A stretch of 64,000 nucleotides of DNA, from positions 1-64,000 of the forward strand of contig JABHZQ010000004.1 of assembly GCA_018656555.1 (NCBI GenBank), given 5' to 3'. Shown here in pieces: positions 34,279 through 43,543 of the stretch. Below the pieces are notes generated by a model that was not told where the DNA came from, searched no databases, and saw only the letters and a list, made by a program, of their open reading frames with translations. How positions within the stretch are numbered: position 1 is the first letter of the stretch; each line of letters opens with the position of its first letter. A program made the position numbers and the translations under genes. The DNA is from an archaeon. GTDB lineage: Archaea > Nanobdellota > Nanobdellia > SCGC-AAA011-G17 > GW2011-AR17.

Positions 34279-34691
34279 AGTTTATTAAAAAATTCACAGA
34301 TAAGGAAATAGAATATGTTAAAGTAAAGAATAAATATTATCTAAAGAATGATTTAACACTTTCAACCAGTAAGGTATTCATGCCTGGATTAATCTTAGGT
34401 GAAATAAAAGATGACAAATTCAAACCTTCTCTAGGATTATTAGGTCTGCTTTCAAAATTAACAACTGAAAAAATATTTGTAAAGGATATTGGTGAAATTG
34501 ACTTTCTATTCAAGAAAAATCTAAGACCTAGACATGTAGAAAGAGTAACTGGAGAGAATAAGATAGGTTACTTCAAATTAGTTCAGAATGAATATGATGA
34601 AAATTTAGGTTATGGTAAGATGAAGAAAGAGAATAGGTTAAAAGGTCTTAAAGATCGTGGGGACTTTATCAGAAGGGAGAAAACCTTATAA
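34272..34691 (+). CDS. Probable RNA-binding partner of the methyltransferase (RsmF-C/NIP7-like)
   Basis: A 139-residue basic protein that starts inside the end of the m5C methyltransferase gene. The segment MPGLILGEIKDDKFKPSLGLLG resembles the pre-PUA/RsmF C-terminal RNA-binding region that other NOP2/RsmF enzymes carry as a fused domain. The arrangement suggests a split enzyme whose RNA-binding part is encoded separately. The basic C-terminus could contact RNA. Family assignment is moderate. Confidence 0.65.
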   Translation: MLEFIKKFTDKEIEYVKVKNKYYLKNDLTLSTSKVFMPGLILGEIKDDKFKPSLGLLGLLSKLTTEKIFVKDIGEIDFLFKKNLRPRHVERVTGENKIGYFKLVQNEYDENLGYGKMKKENRLKGLKDRGDFIRREKTL

Positions 34692-34714
34692 AACTCTAAT
34701 CTATTACATATTCT

Positions 34715-36091
34715 ATGCAATTATATAACACATTATCTAGGAAAAAAGAAACATTTTCACCCATAAAATCTAAAGTTGGATTTTATTCTTGTGGTCCCAC
34801 AGTTTACCATTTTGCACATATTGGAAACTTGAGATCTTATATATTTGCAGATATCTTAAAGAGAGTTCTAGAATTCAATCAATACAAAGTAAAACATGTT
34901 ATGAATATTACTGATGTGGGTCATCTAACTTCTGATGCTGATGAAGGCGAAGATAAGATGCTTAAAGGAGCAAAAAGAGAGAAAAAAACCGTTTGGGAAA
35001 TAGCAGAATTCTACACAAAAGCTTTCAAAGAAGATATGAATAAATTAAACATTATAGAACCAAATATTTGGTGTAAAGCTACTGATCATATCAAAGAACA
35101 AATAGATATGATAAAAAAACTAGAAAAGAATGGATTTACCTATACAGCTGATGGAAATGTATACTTTGATACTTCAAAACTTGATGATTATGGAAAACTA
35201 GCAAAACTAAATCTAAATGCAGAAACAAAATCAAGAGTAAAAAAAGATAAAAATAAAAAAAATAAACATGACTTTGTTCTATGGTTTACCAAATCTAAGT
35301 TTGATAAACAAGAGATGAAATGGGATTCTCCCTGGGGAGAAGGATATCCTGGTTGGCATCTAGAATGTTCCGCAATGTCCTCAAAATATCTAGGTAAACA
35401 ATTTGATATTCACACTGGAGGTATAGATCATATACCGGTACATCATACTAATGAAATAGCTCAGTCTGAAGCAAGTTTTGGGAAAAAGCCTTGGGTAAAA
35501 TACTGGTTGCATGGTGAATTCTTGGTATTAAAAGAAGAAAAAATGGCAAAATCAATAGGGGAGTTTCTAACTTTACAATCATTAATAGATAAAAAGTATG
35601 ATCCACTAGATTATAGATATTTTTGCCTAGGAACTAGTTATAGAAAACCTCTAACTTTTTCCTTTGAAGCATTAGATTCTGCAAAAAATGCTCTTAACAA
35701 ACTTAGGAACAAAATTTTGGAAATGTTAGAATATCCAGATGTTGGAAAAAAAGATACTGAAAAGTATATAGAAGATTTCCAAGTGAATATCAATGATGAT
35801 CTAAATACTCCTAAAGCCTTAGCAGCGGTGTGGGGTATGTTAAAAGATGAAAAAGTTAACAATAAAGATAAATACAAAACTTTAATTGAGTTTGATAGAG
35901 TTTTAGGTTTAGGTTTAGAAGAAATAAAACTAAATGAATTACCTGAAGAAATACAAAATCTAATCACAGAAAGAGAGCATGCAAGATTAAAAAAAGATTT
36001 CAAAAAAGCAGATGATTTAAGAGACAAATTAAAAAATAAAGGTTATTTAATAGAAGATACAGATAAAGGGGTAAGATGGAAGAAAGCATAA
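34715..36091 (+). CDS. cysS: Cysteinyl-tRNA synthetase
   Basis: A 458-residue class I synthetase. [20 protein letters not shown] contains the zinc-site Cys and HIGH-like HIGN motif; [14 protein letters not shown] and [21 protein letters not shown] are signature regions with the other zinc ligands. KMAKSIGEF is the KMSKS loop, with Ala in place of the first Ser. The C-terminal helical domain has [20 protein letters not shown]. Complete and of normal length. It overlaps the flavin-binding gene by 16 bases. Confidence 0.96.
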   Translation: MQLYNTLSRKKETFSPIKSKVGFYSCGPTVYHFAHIGNLRSYIFADILKRVLEFNQYKVKHVMNITDVGHLTSDADEGEDKMLKGAKREKKTVWEIAEFYTKAFKEDMNKLNIIEPNIWCKATDHIKEQIDMIKKLEKNGFTYTADGNVYFDTSKLDDYGKLAKLNLNAETKSRVKKDKNKKNKHDFVLWFTKSKFDKQEMKWDSPWGEGYPGWHLECSAMSSKYLGKQFDIHTGGIDHIPVHHTNEIAQSEASFGKKPWVKYWLHGEFLVLKEEKMAKSIGEFLTLQSLIDKKYDPLDYRYFCLGTSYRKPLTFSFEALDSAKNALNKLRNKILEMLEYPDVGKKDTEKYIEDFQVNINDDLNTPKALAAVWGMLKDEKVNNKDKYKTLIEFDRVLGLGLEEIKLNELPEEIQNLITEREHARLKKDFKKADDLRDKLKNKGYLIEDTDKGVRWKKA

Positions 36092-36426
36092 AAAACCTAA
36101 TTGAAAATAATCCAGTTTCATTGGCAACAATTGGAGAAGATGGAAACCCCCACTGTATTGTTGTTGCTTATGTAAAAGTTCTTGGGGGTAAGTTATTAAT
36201 CACTGATAATTATATGAATAAAACAAGATCTAACATACAAAACAATCCTAATGTTTATTTAACTGTTTTTGACAAAGACTGGCAAGGTTGTGGGATTAAA
36301 GGAGTTGCAGAATATCATCCTGAAGGGGAATGGCATGAAAAAGTTAAAGAATTAACTGAAAATAAGCAAGAACCATGTAAGGGTGCAATTTTAGTTGAAA
36401 TAACCAACATTAAAAAATTAATATAA
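36076..36426 (+). CDS. Pyridoxamine 5'-phosphate oxidase-like flavin-binding protein
   Basis: A 116-residue split-barrel protein. The opening ([25 protein letters not shown]), [18 protein letters not shown] and GIKGVAEYH fit the FMN-binding PNPOx-like family. Members are flavin or F420 reductases or FMN/heme-binding proteins; specificity is uncertain. It overlaps cysS upstream and abuts the radical SAM gene by one base, so these form one operon. Confidence 0.85.
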   Translation: MEESIKNLIENNPVSLATIGEDGNPHCIVVAYVKVLGGKLLITDNYMNKTRSNIQNNPNVYLTVFDKDWQGCGIKGVAEYHPEGEWHEKVKELTENKQEPCKGAILVEITNIKKLI

Positions 36427-37526
36427 TGGAAAAAACAAAATACTTTTCTTATAAAAATAAAGACATCCCAAGAGGATGTAAACTATGTGTAAAAGGAAGA
36501 AAACTAGTAGTTTTCATAACTGGAGTTTGTTCTAATAATTGTTTTTATTGTCCTATCTCTGATGAGAAATACCAAAAAGATGTAATCTATGCAAATGAAA
36601 TGCCAATTAAAGATTTAAAAGATATAATCACTGAAGCAAAACTCTGTTCAGCGACTGGTGCAGGGATAACTGGTGGAGACCCTTTAACTAAATTTGAAAG
36701 AACTATAGAAGTAATAAAACTCCTTAAGAAAGAATTTGGCAAAAAATTCCATATTCATTTGTACACTCCTTTAAATCATATTAATAAAGAAAAAATAAAA
36801 GAATTAGAAAAAGCTGGGTTGGACGAAATAAGGTTCCATCCTAATGTGGATGATGACTCTTTATGGAAAAAAGTGGAACTAAAAACTAAAATTCCTAAAT
36901 GTGTTGAAATTCCAGTAATTCCTACAAAAAAAGAACAAACAATTAAACTAGTAAAATACATAAAAAATCATATTGATTTTCTTAATTTGAATGAATTAGA
37001 ATACTCAGATACAAAACACACTAACTTAGCAGAGTTGGGATTTCATCCAAAAAGTGAATCTTCTTATGGGATCGAAGGTTCTGAAGAATTAGCTCTAGAA
37101 ATATTGGAATTATTCACTGGGATGAACATACATTACTGCACAACTAAACTAAAAGATTCAGTACAATTAATGAATAGAATAGAGTTAAGAGCTAAAAATA
37201 TTAGAAAACCCTATGAGATTTTAAGAGGACCAGCAATTGTAAGGGGTGCAATCTATTTGAAAGAATTGACGCCTGATTTTGGATTCCAAAAGAGATTAAA
37301 AAATGCCAATAAAAAAGATATTTTAAAGAAATTAGAAAAGGCAAAAACAGAACTATCTAAACATTTAAGAAATTTAGATATCGATGATAATAAGTTGAGA
37401 ATAGTGACCTCTAAACAAGAAGCAAAACAAAAAGCAAAGGCAATAAAGAAGTTAGGTTATGTTCCTTATATTACTCAAGAACTTGCAACTTATGATCAGT
37501 TTGAATTAGAGTCAGAAGAACTTTAA
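36426..37526 (+). CDS. Radical SAM protein (COG2108-like)
   Basis: A 366-residue enzyme with the radical SAM cluster motif CSNNCFYCP (about residues 35-43) and a preceding pair CKLCVKG. GAGITGGDPL corresponds to the GGE-type SAM-binding motif, followed by a partial TIM-barrel. It resembles the uncharacterised archaeal group related to pyruvate formate-lyase activating enzymes. The extra N-terminal Cys pair may bind metal. Target unknown. Confidence 0.88.
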   Translation: MEKTKYFSYKNKDIPRGCKLCVKGRKLVVFITGVCSNNCFYCPISDEKYQKDVIYANEMPIKDLKDIITEAKLCSATGAGITGGDPLTKFERTIEVIKLLKKEFGKKFHIHLYTPLNHINKEKIKELEKAGLDEIRFHPNVDDDSLWKKVELKTKIPKCVEIPVIPTKKEQTIKLVKYIKNHIDFLNLNELEYSDTKHTNLAELGFHPKSESSYGIEGSEELALEILELFTGMNIHYCTTKLKDSVQLMNRIELRAKNIRKPYEILRGPAIVRGAIYLKELTPDFGFQKRLKNANKKDILKKLEKAKTELSKHLRNLDIDDNKLRIVTSKQEAKQKAKAIKKLGYVPYITQELATYDQFELESEEL

Positions 37527-38023
37527 GTATATTCTTTAATATTATGTTGCCAGTATTCATATACCAACCACCCAACTAAAAGAATAGCATCTATACCTGC
37601 AAAGATAGTCCCTCCAAAGATAGTCCCAGGTAATAGATTCAAGCCCCAACCCACACTCATCAAGGGATAGATTGGATAAACAGTACCAGATAATAATCCA
37701 TCTAAAAAAACATGCAAAAACCAGCCAAAACCAACAACCATGAATATCTTACCAATTTTATCCTTATATCTCATAACGACCAAACCAATAAAAAATATCA
37801 CTAAAGGTATAACAAAATTATGAGTAAATAACCTATGAACTTCAACTAAAGAAAACACTCCAGAAGTAAACCAATATATCAATATATCAATATCAGGTAA
37901 CAAGCCAGCCAATCCACCAATAAGAACTAAATACAATGGAAATTCCCTTTTTTTAACAATATGATGTCTAAAGAAACTTAGAATAATAAGGGCTAACAAT
38001 ACATGTGTTACTGCATTTGGCAT
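37523..38023 (-). CDS. YdjM/YbcI-like membrane-bound metal-dependent hydrolase
   Basis: A 166-residue membrane protein with four or five hydrophobic segments and conserved motifs: MPNAVTHVLLA (His), LLPDIDIL, EVHRLFTHNF and FLHVFLDGLL. These His/Asp residues are the presumed metal ligands of the DUF457 family. The physiological reaction is unknown. Its stop overlaps the convergent radical SAM gene by four bases. Confidence 0.8.
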   Translation of the reverse strand: MPNAVTHVLLALIILSFFRHHIVKKREFPLYLVLIGGLAGLLPDIDILIYWFTSGVFSLVEVHRLFTHNFVIPLVIFFIGLVVMRYKDKIGKIFMVVGFGWFLHVFLDGLLSGTVYPIYPLMSVGWGLNLLPGTIFGGTIFAGIDAILLVGWLVYEYWQHNIKEYT

Positions 38024-38110
38024 AGTAACAATAGAGTAGTATAGTTTAAAAGTTTTTTTAAAAAATAGAACACCAAAATATTTATTAATCCTACAAAACT
38101 CATTTCTATT

Positions 38111-38446
38111 ATGGATATATACAAGGCAGATAAGCTAATTGCAAAAGAGGTAAAAATTTGTAAAACTATCCTTTCAAGAATGAGAGGATTAATGTTCAGA
38201 ACAAAGATAAAACCCTTATTACTAGCACAAAAGTATGAGTCAGTTATAGCAATCCATATGTTCTTTGTATTTCGTAGAATAGATGCAATCTGGTTAAATA
38301 AAAATAAGGAAATAGTTGAAATAAAAAGATCTTTACTTCCTTTTTCTCCATTAGCTCTATCAACAACCCATGCAAAATATGTTCTAGAACTACCAAGATA
38401 TGCAGCAAAACCTCTGGAGATAGGAGATAGACTAGAATTCTTATAG
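38111..38446 (+). CDS. DUF192 family protein
   Basis: A 111-residue protein with the DUF192 pattern: SRMRGLMFRTK near the start, AIHMFFVFRRIDAIWLNKNKEI in the middle, and ALSTTHAKYVLELPRYAAKPLEIGDRLEF at the end. The family fold is a small beta barrel of unknown function. No signal peptide, so cytoplasmic. Stands between divergent and tandem unrelated genes. Confidence 0.88.
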   Translation: MDIYKADKLIAKEVKICKTILSRMRGLMFRTKIKPLLLAQKYESVIAIHMFFVFRRIDAIWLNKNKEIVEIKRSLLPFSPLALSTTHAKYVLELPRYAAKPLEIGDRLEFL

Positions 38447-38481
38447 AAAACTATAAAAGAAACTAACTCTTAGTAATTTTT

Positions 38482-39072
38482 ATGATTATTGAACCACTAA
38501 AGTTAACTGCGAAAGATCTAGCAGAGGAACTATCTAAACAAGAAAACAAAGCAGATCTACTTTTATTCTTAAGAAAATCAGAATTTTATTCTGGCATACC
38601 TGCAAAAAAGAGAAAAGCAGTATTAAGGGCATTACAAATACCCAGAACATTCAATAATGAGGATCTAAGAGAAGCAGATTTAAAATTTGCAAATCTAACT
38701 AACACAAGACTCATTGAATGCCAATTAGATGGGGCTGATTTAAGTTCTGCAACACTTGATAAAACAAATTTAAGAAATTCTACTTGTGTAACTACAAAAT
38801 TTAAAAAAGCAAAATTAACAAGAGTAGACCTAAGGTGGGTAACTCTTCTAAATGCTGATTTTAAAGGTGCAAAATTCAAAGAAGTAACAATATCTCATGC
38901 AGATTTCCATAATGTGAGGAACTTCACCCAAGGACAACTAAATAATTGTCTTGGGGCACAATTTGCAAAAAATCTTCCAGAAACTTTAACCCCTCCATTG
39001 ATTGGAAGAATAGAAGTACCTAAAAGAAGACAATGGTGGCAGTTTTGGAAATTAATCCCGTTCTTTAGATAG
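38482..39072 (+). CDS. Pentapeptide-repeat protein
   Basis: A 196-residue protein with an approximately 90-residue central pentapeptide-repeat region (LREADLKFANLTNTRL, GADLSSATLDKTNLRNS, NADFKGAKF). This predicts a right-handed quadrilateral beta-helix, flanked by an N-terminal helical segment (about 1-55) and a basic/aromatic C-terminus (RRQWWQFWKLIPFF) that may bind membrane. Function of this class is often unknown. Confidence 0.88.
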   Translation: MIIEPLKLTAKDLAEELSKQENKADLLLFLRKSEFYSGIPAKKRKAVLRALQIPRTFNNEDLREADLKFANLTNTRLIECQLDGADLSSATLDKTNLRNSTCVTTKFKKAKLTRVDLRWVTLLNADFKGAKFKEVTISHADFHNVRNFTQGQLNNCLGAQFAKNLPETLTPPLIGRIEVPKRRQWWQFWKLIPFFR

Positions 39073-39107
39073 AAAACTATATATACCTTTTATCTTAATA
39101 AACACTT

Positions 39108-40442
39108 ATGATAGAAATATGTGCAGTAGGTGGCTATTCTGAAGTTGGAAAAAATATGACTGCCATCAAAGTTGATGATGAAGTTATTATTTGTGATATG
39201 GGATTCTATTTACCTGAAATTATAAAGATACAAGATGAAGAGATAATTAAAGGAAAACTTACAAAAAAAACATTACAATTCCATGGTGGAATTCCAAATG
39301 ATACCATAATAAAAAAATGGAAAAATAAAGTAAAAGCAATAGCAGTAACTCATGCTCACTTAGACCACATTGGTGCAATTCCTTACATGGCAGAAGATTA
39401 CAACGCACCAGTCTATGGAACACCTTATTCTATTGAAGTTTTAAGTCAAATATTAAAAGATGAAAAAATCAAAATAAAAAATAAATTAAAAGTTCTCAAC
39501 TCCAATGCTTCTGTAAAAATATCCGATAAAATAACAATAGAATTTGTTAATATGACTCACTCTACTCCACAAACTGTTATGATAGCAATACATACTCCTT
39601 ATGGTTCTATAATCTATGCAAACGATTTCAAATTCGACAATCATCCAGTATTAGGAAAAAAACCAAACTACAAAAGATTAGAAGAAATAGGAAAGGATGG
39701 AGTTATAGCATTAATAGCTGATTCATTATATTCAAATGCTAATATGAAAACACCTTCTGAAAAAGTTGCTAGGGAACTTCTAAAAGATGTGCTTTTAGGA
39801 ACAAATAACAAAGACCATCTAGTTATAGTTACAACATTTGCATCACAAATTGCAAGATTAAAATCAGTAATAGAGTTTGGTAAAAAAATGAACCGGAAGA
39901 TTGTGTTCTTAGGAAGAAGTCTTCACAAGTATGTTACAGCTGCTGAAAACATAAAGCTTGTAAATTTCTCAAAAGATGTTGAATTAGTTGGATTCGCTTC
40001 CCAAGTAAGAAGAAAATTAAAAGAGATTCAAAAAAATCCACAAAAATACCTTGTAGTCTGTACTGGAAACCAAGGAGAACCAAGGGCTGTCCTTACAAGA
40101 CTTGCACTATCAGAATTACCATTTACTTTCAAATCAGGAGATCATGTTGTTTTCTCATGTAGAGTTATTCCTTCTCCTATTAATATAGCAAACAGATCTA
40201 TCCTAGAAGAAAAGTTAAAAGACAAAGGTGTGCGGATATTTAGAGACATCCACTCCTCAGGACATGCAGCAAGAGAAGACCTAAGAGATTTAATCAACCT
40301 AGTAAAACCAAAGCACCTTTTCCCTGCACATGGAGATATAACTAAACTAACACCTATGGCAGAACTAGCAGGAGAGATGGGTTATACATTAGGGAAAGAT
40401 GTACATATATTAAGAGATGGCCAATTTCTCAAATTAGAATAA
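39108..40442 (+). CDS. rnj: RNase J-type metallo-beta-lactamase/beta-CASP ribonuclease
   Basis: A 444-residue enzyme with the metal site VTHAHLDHIGAIPYM (about 83-97), NMTHSTPQTV, YANDFKFDN and the beta-CASP region including CTGNQGEPRA and HSSGHA. The final KPKHLFPAHGDITKL supplies the last His. This matches archaeal RNase J, a 5'-3' exoribonuclease or endonuclease acting in mRNA decay and rRNA processing. Length is typical and all key residues are present. Confidence 0.92.
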   Translation: MIEICAVGGYSEVGKNMTAIKVDDEVIICDMGFYLPEIIKIQDEEIIKGKLTKKTLQFHGGIPNDTIIKKWKNKVKAIAVTHAHLDHIGAIPYMAEDYNAPVYGTPYSIEVLSQILKDEKIKIKNKLKVLNSNASVKISDKITIEFVNMTHSTPQTVMIAIHTPYGSIIYANDFKFDNHPVLGKKPNYKRLEEIGKDGVIALIADSLYSNANMKTPSEKVARELLKDVLLGTNNKDHLVIVTTFASQIARLKSVIEFGKKMNRKIVFLGRSLHKYVTAAENIKLVNFSKDVELVGFASQVRRKLKEIQKNPQKYLVVCTGNQGEPRAVLTRLALSELPFTFKSGDHVVFSCRVIPSPINIANRSILEEKLKDKGVRIFRDIHSSGHAAREDLRDLINLVKPKHLFPAHGDITKLTPMAELAGEMGYTLGKDVHILRDGQFLKLE

Positions 40443-40478
40443 TAATTCTTTTAAACTATATTATAATTCTCTTGTTTT

Positions 40479-41471
40479 ATGACAAATATCTCAGTTTCTA
40501 TTGAAAAAGCAGACTTTCCAGACCAATGGAGTTTAGCACCATTATTTAGAAACCCTTCTAATCCAGATTTACAAAAGATGATTTTATATTTACAAACTGC
40601 CTATGCCCATGCAACAGCAAAATCTAATTTGATGAATGATTTATTGGAATCCGCAGTAAGTGAATTTCCAGATGGAAAAAGATTAGATCATTCAGAATTA
40701 CCAGTTTATCAATTAGATTTTGGAGGGTTACCTCAAATTATGTTACTAACTGAAATTGATACTCCTCCAAATAGAGATGGGGTTTATCACCTAAGTCCTT
40801 TATGGATACCCGGACATGCACTGGGAGTCGATAGATGGGATCTTGTAGTAGATGAAGGTCCAATAAGAAGTGAAGGAAAAAGAACAACAAGACTAGAAAA
40901 CTGGATGGAAAAAAGAGAACCTGGACAAGAAGAATATTTAAGATTCTGGCTAGAACCAGGAGCAAGATATAATAGGGAAACAATGTTACCCAAAGTTTTC
41001 ATGTTAAGGATGGCTTACAGAACTCACTCTGAAGATAGAACGTTTGGTGAAGAAGTAAGAATAGAAGCTGAGGTAAATCAAGTTGGTGGAGAAGTTTATT
41101 ATAATGGAAATGGTCTTGCAGCTAGATTCACAAGATGGCTTACAATACAACCTGAAGATAGAACAACTTTTGTTATGGGACAGAGAGCAAACATCTATAC
41201 AGATAATAAAATTAATAATTTAGGTTTGGTAGAAGATCCAGCTTTACAATTTTTTTCTCCCGATACATTAGAAAAAATGAGAACAGCATCTCCAGTATTT
41301 AGGCAAATAGATTATTCTACACTAGTTGCTGCAGATATGTTCCCCGACCTGGGGCCCAATAAACAAGTCTTTGGAGTTATGCCAACTATTAACAATTTAG
41401 TCCAAGCTTTTGCAACTAGAAAACCAAAAAGCTTAGCTGGATTCAAACAAGTCTATTTCTCAAGAAATTGA
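40479..41471 (+). CDS. Hypothetical soluble protein
   Basis: A 330-residue cytoplasmic protein with no signal peptide or membrane segments. Beta-rich segments (GEEVRIEAEVNQVGGEVYYNGNGLA) lie in the centre, with an aromatic-rich part near 110-145. A TATA-like TTTAAACTATATT lies about 25 bases before the ATG, indicating a leaderless transcript. No family recognised. Confidence 0.65.
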   Translation: MTNISVSIEKADFPDQWSLAPLFRNPSNPDLQKMILYLQTAYAHATAKSNLMNDLLESAVSEFPDGKRLDHSELPVYQLDFGGLPQIMLLTEIDTPPNRDGVYHLSPLWIPGHALGVDRWDLVVDEGPIRSEGKRTTRLENWMEKREPGQEEYLRFWLEPGARYNRETMLPKVFMLRMAYRTHSEDRTFGEEVRIEAEVNQVGGEVYYNGNGLAARFTRWLTIQPEDRTTFVMGQRANIYTDNKINNLGLVEDPALQFFSPDTLEKMRTASPVFRQIDYSTLVAADMFPDLGPNKQVFGVMPTINNLVQAFATRKPKSLAGFKQVYFSRN

Positions 41472-41615
41472 AAAAAACAAAAAGTTTATAAACCCTGATT
41501 TTTTTTTGAAACTCCATGATTAAAGCTTTCTATAATTCCAAAAGCAGAAACAAAAGGACTTTTACAGTTTTTTCAGTTATAACTAATAAAAATTTGGAAC
41601 TACAGAAAGATTGAT

Positions 41616-41722
41616 GCCCTGATAGTGTAGTCCGGTCTATCATGTTGCCCTGTCGAGGCAACGACCCGGGTTCGAAAAAGGGTTACCGGAAGAGGTGCCC
41701 CACGAAAGTCCCGGTTAGGGCG
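41616..41722 (+). tRNA. tRNA-Asp (GTC) with T-loop intron
   Basis: The gene has 107 bases. Acceptor GCCCTGA/TTAGGGC, anticodon arm TTGCC-CTGTCGA-GGCAA (GTC) and discriminator G73 fit tRNA-Asp. The T-arm is broken by a 32-base intron (41677-41708). The BHB is exact: T-stem CCGGG/CCCGG, four-pair helix TTCG/CGAA, with bulges AAA and AGT. Cutting in the bulges restores TTCGAAT, the standard T-loop, and a 75-nt RNA. A TATA-like TTTATAAAC lies over 100 bases upstream. tRNA-Lys follows after three bases. Confidence 0.93.
41677..41708 (+). other. tRNA-Asp intron in the T-loop
   Basis: A 32-base GC-rich intron, AAAGGGTTACC to CACGAAAG, between T-loop positions 59 and 60. It can fold internally (GGG/CCC and ACC/GGT). 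Position 59/60 is far from the canonical 37/38 site. Confidence 0.85.
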
Positions 41723-41725
41723 TTT

Positions 41726-41799
41726 GGGCCGGTAGCTCAGTCTGGTAGAGCACTTGACTTTTAATCAAGTGGTCGCGGGTTCAAATCCCGTCCGGCCCT
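41726..41799 (+). tRNA. tRNA-Lys (TTT)
   Basis: An uninterrupted 74-base tRNA: acceptor GGGCCGG/CCGGCCC, D-arm GCTC-AGTCTGGTA-GAGC, anticodon arm CTTGA-CTTTTAA-TCAAG (TTT), T-arm GCGGG-TTCAAAT-CCCGT. It is separated from tRNA-Asp by three bases and from the rpoH start codon by 12, so tRNA processing may define the 5' end of the rpo mRNA. Confidence 0.96.
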
Positions 41800-41811
41800 T
41801 CCCATAAGAAA

Positions 41812-42069
41812 ATGAGCGCAAAAGAAGAAAAATCCAAGTTTGATGTAACCACCCACAAGTTTGTGCCGAAGCATATTAAACTTAGTGAGGAAGATAAACT
41901 AAAACTTCTAGAAAAATATAATATTACTGATAATCAATTACCCAAGATCATAAAATCAGATCCTGCTATTCAACATCTAGCTGCAAATGTAGGAGATGTT
42001 ATAAAAATAATTAGAAAAAGTCCAACAATAGGAGAGACTGAATACTTCAGATTAGTCGCAAATGTCTAG
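41812..42069 (+). CDS. rpoH: RNA polymerase subunit H (Rpo5)
   Basis: An 85-residue protein equivalent to the C-terminal domain of eukaryotic Rpb5: FVPKHIKLSEEDKLKLLEKY, QLPKIIKSDPA, GDVIKIIRKSPTIGETEYFRLV. It anchors the lower jaw of archaeal RNA polymerase. It starts 12 bases after tRNA-Lys and overlaps rpoB'' by eight bases. Confidence 0.96.
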   Translation: MSAKEEKSKFDVTTHKFVPKHIKLSEEDKLKLLEKYNITDNQLPKIIKSDPAIQHLAANVGDVIKIIRKSPTIGETEYFRLVANV

Positions 42070-43543
42070 AAAAAAAATAATTAAAAAATACTTTGAAGAA
42101 CATTCGTTCATCCAATCTAGTATTGAATCTTTTAATAAGTTCATTGATATAGAATTACAAAAGACAATTGATGATATCGGAGATATTATTCCTACAATTC
42201 TTCCACCTGATGTTCAAGAATTTAAAATAAAACTAAGTAAAATTTGGATAGAAAAACCTCAAATTACAGAGGCTGATGGTTCTAAAAGAAATATCTATCC
42301 AATTGAAGCTAGAATAAGAAAGTTAACTTATGCAGCTCCAATATTCCTTGAAGTTTCTGCTTTTATCGACGGAATCCAAAGAGAAAACTTTATCTCTAAT
42401 ATTGGTAGAATTCCAATCATGGTTGGATCTAAATATTGCCACTTAGATAAACTTACAGAAGATGAACTTATTGAACATGGTGAAGATCCTAATGATACAG
42501 GGGGATATTTCATAGTTAATGGAAATGAAAGAGTTATTATTACAGTAGAAGACTTATTACCTAACAAAGTATTCTTCCAAAGAAATAAAGTTGGTCCAAG
42601 TAAATTTACAGCTAAGATCTTCTCACAAAGAGGAGCTTACTCAATTCCTCATGTTATAGAACAGATGAAAGAAGGAATAATTTTCTTATCATTTACTAAA
42701 TTTAAGAGAATACCAATTATCACAGTAATTAAAGCATTAGGGATGACAAAAGATGAAGATATCATGAAAGCTATTTGTGATACAAAAGAATATGATGATA
42801 TTTATATTAATCTCTACAACTCCATTGATGTCAAAGATTCAGACGATGCAATGGAAATTATTGCTAAAAAAATTGGTCTAACTCAACCAAGAGAGATTAA
42901 AATTGAAAAAACAACAGAACAGTTAGATCATTACTTAATGCCTCATGTTGGTATCTCACCAAAAGATAGACAAGCTAAAGCACATCATATTTGTAAATTA
43001 ATCAAGAAATTCTTACAAATTTCAAAAGATAATAAAACTATAACTGATAAAGACCATTACAAAAATAAGAAACTAAAATTACCTGGAGATCTATTAGCAG
43101 ATTTATTCAAGGTAAACATGAGAGTTCTTGTTAATGATATTTTATACAACTTCCAAAGACTTGTAAAAAGGGGTAAGTTCCAATCTGTAAAGATTATTAT
43201 TAGGGACAAGCTACTTACATCCAGATTACAAAGTGCTATTGCAACTGGTTCATGGGTCGGAGGAAGAAAAGGTATTTCACAAAACATTGATAGAATTAAC
43301 AACCTAGCATCTCTATCTCACTTAGGAAGAGTTGTTTCATTATTATCAGCTACACAAGAAAACTTTGAAGCTAGAGAAATCCATGCAACACATTGGGGAA
43401 GATTATGTCCAATTGAAACTCCAGAAGGAACTCCTATTGGTCTAAGAAAGAACATGGCCTTACTATGTGAAGTTACAAGGGAAGAAGTTTCAGAGGAAAA
43501 AGTTAAAAAAATAATTGAAAATTTAGGGGTAGAATCAATATGA
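42062..43543 (+). CDS. rpoB2: RNA polymerase subunit B'' (Rpo2N)
   Basis: A 493-residue N-terminal half of the second-largest subunit (protrusion and lobe). Hallmarks are PIMVGSKYCHL, FIVNGNERVIITVEDL and, near the end, GRVVSLLSATQENFEAREIHATHWGR then CPIETPEGTPIGL. The split from B' occurs after this fork region, as in several euryarchaeal lineages. ATGA overlap with rpoB'. Confidence 0.97.
   Translation: MSRKKIIKKYFEEHSFIQSSIESFNKFIDIELQKTIDDIGDIIPTILPPDVQEFKIKLSKIWIEKPQITEADGSKRNIYPIEARIRKLTYAAPIFLEVSAFIDGIQRENFISNIGRIPIMVGSKYCHLDKLTEDELIEHGEDPNDTGGYFIVNGNERVIITVEDLLPNKVFFQRNKVGPSKFTAKIFSQRGAYSIPHVIEQMKEGIIFLSFTKFKRIPIITVIKALGMTKDEDIMKAICDTKEYDDIYINLYNSIDVKDSDDAMEIIAKKIGLTQPREIKIEKTTEQLDHYLMPHVGISPKDRQAKAHHICKLIKKFLQISKDNKTITDKDHYKNKKLKLPGDLLADLFKVNMRVLVNDILYNFQRLVKRGKFQSVKIIIRDKLLTSRLQSAIATGSWVGGRKGISQNIDRINNLASLSHLGRVVSLLSATQENFEAREIHATHWGRLCPIETPEGTPIGLRKNMALLCEVTREEVSEEKVKKIIENLGVESI

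Noticed and set aside
41517-41615. Leaderless-type 32-codon ORF with a TATA-like box about 26 bases upstream, ahead of tRNA-Asp
   Set aside because: The product has no recognisable features and the promoter more simply serves the tRNA pair; no ribosome site or coupling supports it.
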